Assembly (NCBI RefSeq): GCF_017357425.1
Contig: NZ_CP014571.1
Span: forward strand, 2,294,001 to 2,358,000
Source of the DNA: Arthrobacter sp. D5-1
GTDB lineage: Bacteria; Actinomycetota; Actinomycetes; Actinomycetales; Micrococcaceae
Length of the DNA: 64,000 nt
Direction of reading: 5' to 3'
A program made the translations under genes and the position numbers. This document shows, piece after piece, positions 60,569 to 64,000 of this stretch. Positions within the stretch are counted from its first letter, which is position 1. Every line of letters starts with the position of its first letter. The notes beneath the pieces are model-generated. The model made no database searches. It was not told the DNA's origin and was given only the letters and a program-made list of their open reading frames with translations.

Positions 60569-61234
60569 TTAGGAGTTGGCCCGCAGGAACGCAGCCACCA
60601 CGGGCGCCAGCGACGCCCCGGTCTCGGCCGCCCCGCGTTTGACACCCTTGACCGCGAACGAATGGTCACCGCCTTCGCTCCACTGGAGCGTCGCTGTCGG
60701 GCCTATCTTGCCCACCACGGCCTCCAACAGTTCCGGTGTTGCGAACGTATCCCGCGTGCCTTGGAGGAAGAGCATGGGCGTCGTAACTCCGTAGAGGTGT
60801 TCGTCGCGCAGTTTCTCCGGCTTGCCGGGCGCATGCAGGGGGTAGCCGAGGTACACCAATCCGCTGGCAGGCATGCCGTCGGCCACTGCCATGGACGCCA
60901 TCCGACCGCCGAAGGACTTGCCCGCCGCCCAGAGGGGCTCACCATCGCTTAATTCAGCGGCCTTGTCCATGACGGCGCGCCACGTGGCGATGGCCAGGGG
61001 AGGGCGGTCGGGGAATCGCCGGCCTGCCTCGCGATAGGGAAAATTGAAGCGGAAGGTAGCCACTCCTTCGCCCGCCATCGCCTCGGCGAAACCCTGCAGG
61101 AACGGATGTTCCATTCCAGCTCCGGCGCCGTGCGCCACCACCAACGTGGCAAACGGGCTCTCCGGCCTGATATGGAGGGCGGAAATGTTGGATTCACCAA
61201 CCGTGACGGTGACAGGTGTTTCAGTGTTGGGCAT
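60569..61234 (-). CDS. Alpha/beta hydrolase (KANL3/Tex30-like family)
   Basis: The protein has 221 residues from ATG 61234; an in-frame ATG at 61252 is an alternative. LVVAHGAGAGMEHPF is the oxyanion strand loop, AAGKSFGGRMASMA is the nucleophile elbow (GxSxGG), and GGDHSF supplies the histidine. This is the small dienelactone-hydrolase-like branch of hydrolases of unknown substrate. It is divergent from the second polymerase-domain gene across about 70 bases. Confidence 0.85.
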   Translation of the reverse strand: MPNTETPVTVTVGESNISALHIRPESPFATLVVAHGAGAGMEHPFLQGFAEAMAGEGVATFRFNFPYREAGRRFPDRPPLAIATWRAVMDKAAELSDGEPLWAAGKSFGGRMASMAVADGMPASGLVYLGYPLHAPGKPEKLRDEHLYGVTTPMLFLQGTRDTFATPELLEAVVGKIGPTATLQWSEGGDHSFAVKGVKRGAAETGASLAPVVAAFLRANS

Positions 61235-61310
61235 GTAACCATCATTGCCCATAGCACCGAAAACGCCGTGGGTGCTGACGCGCAAGCCCTTTACGGGGTA
61301 GCTTGTGCCC

Positions 61311-62336
61311 ATGGCGAGCGAAGCAACCACTGTCACTGTTCCCGGTCCCGACGGCCCCCGGGAGGTCCGCATTTCCAGTCCAAGCCGGGTGATGTGGCCC
61401 GAGGCGGGACTGACAAAACTGGACCTCGCCAACTATCTCATCGACGTCGGAGACGCGTTTGTGGCCGCCAACGGAGGCCGGCCCGTCAGCCTTCAACGCT
61501 ATTCAGGCAATATTGAGGGCGAGATGTTCTTCTCGAAAAATCCGCCCAAGGGCGCGCCGGAGTACGTCCGTTCCGTCCCGGTGACCTATCCCAGTGCCCG
61601 GTCCCATCCGCAGCTGGTCATCGACGAGCCTGCGGCTGCTGTGTGGGCAGCACAGATGAACACCGTGGTGTTTCACCCATGGGCCTCGCGTGCCGGCGAT
61701 CCCGATAACCCCGATCAACTGAGGATCGACCTCGATCCCCAACCGGGCACCGATTTCGACGACGCCATCCCCGCTGCGCAGGAGCTCCGGTCAGTGCTGG
61801 AGGAAGCCGGGTTGACGGCGTTCATCAAGACATCGGGCAACAGGGGACTCCATGTCTACGCGCCCATCCACCCCAAGCATGAGTTCCTCGACGTACGCCA
61901 TGCTGTGATTGCCGCAGGACGCGAGTTGGAGCGACGGCAGCCGGACAAAGTCACTACAGCCTGGTGGAAGGAGGAACGCGGGACCAGGATCTTCGTGGAC
62001 TTCAACCAGGCAAACCGGGACCGAACCATCGCCGGGGCTTACAGCCCCCGCGCCGTACCCACGGCACAGGTGTCCTGCCCGCTGACGTGGGATGAGCTGG
62101 AAAGCTCGGATCCCGCGAAGTACACCATCACCACAGTCCCGGACCGTCTGGCGAAGACAGGCGACCCGTGGGCATCCATGCACGATCACCCCGGCGATAT
62201 CGATGTGCTGCTCGAATGGTGGGAGCGGGACGTCAAGAACGGCCAGGGCGAGATGCCCTTCCCGCCTGAATTCCCCAAGATGCCGGGTGAACCCATGCGC
62301 GTGCAACCCAGCCGGGCCCGCAAGCCCGAGGAGTAA
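61311..62336 (+). CDS. LigD-type polymerase/primase domain protein, second copy
   Basis: The protein has 341 residues from ATG 61311 (a GTG at 61305 is also possible). Conserved elements match the first copy: IDLDPQPG (metal aspartates), SGNRGLHVY (nucleotide loop), FVDFNQANRDRT (third aspartate) and ERGTRIFVDF. It lacks the C-terminal appendage of the copy at 15400-16644. Both may act in end joining or gap filling with Ku and ligase genes located elsewhere. The divergence between the copies suggests old duplication and separate roles. Confidence 0.9.
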   Translation: MASEATTVTVPGPDGPREVRISSPSRVMWPEAGLTKLDLANYLIDVGDAFVAANGGRPVSLQRYSGNIEGEMFFSKNPPKGAPEYVRSVPVTYPSARSHPQLVIDEPAAAVWAAQMNTVVFHPWASRAGDPDNPDQLRIDLDPQPGTDFDDAIPAAQELRSVLEEAGLTAFIKTSGNRGLHVYAPIHPKHEFLDVRHAVIAAGRELERRQPDKVTTAWWKEERGTRIFVDFNQANRDRTIAGAYSPRAVPTAQVSCPLTWDELESSDPAKYTITTVPDRLAKTGDPWASMHDHPGDIDVLLEWWERDVKNGQGEMPFPPEFPKMPGEPMRVQPSRARKPEE

Positions 62337-62349
62337 ACCTGGAGTCTGC

Positions 62350-63501
62350 TTGCCGCGACGCCCAGCTCAGGGGGTAACGAGCCTCGCACTTGCGTGCGGG
62401 TTGCTTCTTTGTGGGTGCACCGGCACGCCGGACCCCCTGCCGACGCAGGCCACTACGCCGGCACTGCCTTCGGTGACGGCAACGGTGGCACCAACGACGA
62501 CGGCCCCACCTTTGGTGCCGGCGGTCACCCCAACACCAAGCGCGCTGCCCACGGAGACCACCTTAGTTTCGCCGGCCTTCCAGGAGCTCCGGGCCACCTT
62601 GGAGCTCTTCTCCCGGGAGAAACTGGAGGAAGGAGCCTCAGCGGTGCTCATCAAGGCAAAAGTTGGCCGGCAGGAGTGGACCAGCGCAGCGGGAGTAAGG
62701 AGCCGGGAAGCGCGCACTGCTGTGCAGCCCAGCGACAGTTTCCCTGTGGGCGGGCAACTCCGGACCATGCTGGCAGTGTCCATCTTCAAGCTCGCCGATG
62801 AGGGACTGCTGACGCTGGACGACGCCGTCACCACGTACCTGCCGGGTTCCGTTGCTGCGGGTAGCCCCCTCACCATTCGCCAACTCCTGGGAAGCACCGC
62901 AGCTCTCCCGGACGTATCGCCGGCCCAGGCCGATGCCTTGCTGGGACGGGTGGTGGAGCAACTCCGTGGTTCCCCGTTGGAGGCCGTCCTGCGGGCCGAC
63001 ATCCTGACGCCCCTGGACCTCGGGGCCACCCAGCTGTTGGCTCCGGGCTCCACCGTGCCGGATGACCTTGTCCACGGTTACATCCAGGAGGGCGGGGAAA
63101 CCGTGGACGTGACGTTTCCCTCAGCGCCACCAGGGGTTGCACCAGGTGGCCTGGTGTCCAGCATCGGGGACATCAGCGCCTTCCAGGACGCCTTGCTCAG
63201 GGGGCGGTTGTTGGCGCCGGCAAGCCTCATCGCCATGAAGGGCACAGTGTTCGCCGAGTACGGCCTTGGCCTGGACCATTGGGACGACCGCTGTACGAAC
63301 GGCTCCTACTACGGCCATGCCGGAGATGTTCCAGGCTACGGAAGCGTTGCCCTCAGCAGTGCCGACGGCAACCGACAGTTGGCCATTTTTGTGGCCTATC
63401 CTCCGGAGCCCCTTATGACGCAACCGTCCGCACTTTCCCTGGAGATGACGGGTGTTGCGCAAGTGGCCTTGAACTCAGGCTGCCGTTTCCAGTTCCGCTG
63501 A
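62350..63501 (+). CDS. Beta-lactamase-fold (serine hydrolase family) lipoprotein lacking the catalytic SxxK
   Basis: The protein has 383 residues from TTG 62350, chosen because it gives a lipoprotein signal with LLLCGC and a GGAG ribosome site. A Pro/Thr/Ala-rich linker precedes the domain. The fold landmarks of class C beta-lactamases are present (LTIRQLLGSTAALPDVS, LGRVVEQLRGSPLEAVL, HAGDVPGYGSVAL), but the usual SxxK is replaced by GGQLR (FPVGGQLRTML) and the YxN segment is absent. It is probably a surface-attached non-enzymatic relative that may bind cell-wall peptides. Confidence 0.82.
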   Translation: MPRRPAQGVTSLALACGLLLCGCTGTPDPLPTQATTPALPSVTATVAPTTTAPPLVPAVTPTPSALPTETTLVSPAFQELRATLELFSREKLEEGASAVLIKAKVGRQEWTSAAGVRSREARTAVQPSDSFPVGGQLRTMLAVSIFKLADEGLLTLDDAVTTYLPGSVAAGSPLTIRQLLGSTAALPDVSPAQADALLGRVVEQLRGSPLEAVLRADILTPLDLGATQLLAPGSTVPDDLVHGYIQEGGETVDVTFPSAPPGVAPGGLVSSIGDISAFQDALLRGRLLAPASLIAMKGTVFAEYGLGLDHWDDRCTNGSYYGHAGDVPGYGSVALSSADGNRQLAIFVAYPPEPLMTQPSALSLEMTGVAQVALNSGCRFQFR

Positions 63502-63526
63502 ACGTGCCTTCCAGGCATCCGCGCGG

Positions 63527-64000
63527 CTATTCGAAGCGCGAAGTATCGCCCATTCCGCGACGCACAACCTCGGCCACTCCGCTGGAGAAGTCGATCACGG
63601 TAGTGGGCTCTGAGCCAGTATCGCCGGCGTCGATGACGCCATCCACCTGGTTGTCCAGGAGCTCCTTGATTTCCCATCCCTGGGTCAAGGGTTCTTCTTC
63701 ATCCGGCAGCAGCAGGGTGCTGGACAGCAAAGGCTCGCCGAGTTCGGCCAACAGCGCCTGGACTACCCTATGATCGGGAATGCGCACCCCCACGGTCTTC
63801 TTCTTGGGGTGGAGCAGCCGCTTGGGGACTTCACGCGTGGCCGGGAGGATGAAGGTGTAGCTGCCGGGAGTGACGGCCTTGATGCTCCTGAAGATGTCGT
63901 TGTCCAGCATCACGAACTGGCCCATCTGGGCAAAGTCCTTGCACACCAGGGTGAAGTGGTGTTTGTCGTCCAACTGCCGGATGGTCCTGATCCGGTCCAG
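63527..64000 (-). CDS. YciO/YrdC (Sua5)-family protein (partial, runs off the right edge)
   Basis: The C-terminal 157 or so residues are visible and the gene continues beyond the window; the start lies outside. DRIRTIRQLDDKHHFTLVCKDFAQMGQF, LPATREVPKRLL and PLLSSTLLLPDEEEP are the YciO/Sua5 double-stranded-RNA-binding fold. Sua5 proteins make threonylcarbamoyl-AMP for tRNA t6A modification; the YciO branch differs in loops and its role is less clear. The TTG near 63973 is internal, not a start. Confidence 0.85.
   Translation of the reverse strand: MDRIRTIRQLDDKHHFTLVCKDFAQMGQFVMLDNDIFRSIKAVTPGSYTFILPATREVPKRLLHPKKKTVGVRIPDHRVVQALLAELGEPLLSSTLLLPDEEEPLTQGWEIKELLDNQVDGVIDAGDTGSEPTTVIDFSSGVAEVVRRGMGDTSRFE

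Overview
The window is GC-rich and densely coded on both strands. It looks like the chromosome of a soil actinobacterium of the Arthrobacter/Paenarthrobacter type. The evidence is GC-rich codon use, frequent GTG/TTG starts, ATGA/GTGA/TAATG gene overlaps, two DtxR/IdeR-type iron boxes, a DUF222-HNH (13E12-like) gene, a FusA2-type EF-G paralogue and stand-alone LigD-type polymerase domains. The genus is an inference. No rRNA, tRNA, CRISPR array, complete insertion sequence or prophage was seen.

Layout. 1-3.4 kb: a PrpF-family isomerase cut by the left edge, a divergent LysR regulator, a DJ-1/PfpI protein and a ChaB protein. 3.4-8.4 kb: an iron box followed by a complete peptide/nickel-type ABC importer (lipoprotein, two permeases, fused double ATPase). 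8.4-22.5 kb: mixed housekeeping and stress genes, including a metallo-beta-lactamase-fold protein with a zinc ribbon, an APC permease, a DinB-like protein, a DUF2945 protein coupled to a sulfide:quinone-reductase-like flavoprotein, an SDR, a Kef-type antiporter coupled to a LigD-type polymerase, pyruvate:quinone oxidoreductase PoxB, a UvrA paralogue and ArfB. 22.6-26.6 kb: a second iron box overlapping a probable leaderless promoter, then a siderophore-type ABC importer with a fused double permease. 26.7-28.9 kb: small stress and hypothetical genes.

28.9-38.5 kb is the main accessory block, an aromatic ring-cleavage cluster. A tightly overlapping minus-strand operon encodes an extradiol dioxygenase, two fumarylacetoacetase-fold enzymes, a cyclase-family hydrolase, a flavin monooxygenase and an ACMSD-like amidohydrolase. 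Divergent to it lie an MFS transporter gene interrupted by an in-frame amber codon, a LysR regulator and an SDR. A 3-hydroxybenzoate 4-monooxygenase gene (mobA) at 40.5-42.4 kb has a perfect 27-bp palindrome upstream. With the PrpF protein this suggests a catabolic lifestyle on plant- or soil-derived aromatics, but the substrate of the main operon cannot be read from the sequence.

42.5-64 kb: a 5'-3' exonuclease, a secreted helical-repeat protein, a DUF222-HNH gene with palindromic flanks, an unusual acetyltransferase/alpha-helical fusion, a decayed cupin gene, an XRE regulator divergent from a zinc alcohol dehydrogenase, the helicase HrpB, a YtcJ-type amidohydrolase with its permease and TetR regulator, an M50-like peptidase, an EF-G2 paralogue, an alpha/beta hydrolase, a second LigD-type polymerase, a beta-lactamase-fold lipoprotein without its catalytic motif, and a YciO/Sua5 protein cut by the right edge.

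The points most worth following up are the uncharacterised ring-cleavage operon with its broken transporter, the iron-box-controlled peptide-type importer, the acyltransferase fusion, and the two solitary LigD-type polymerases.
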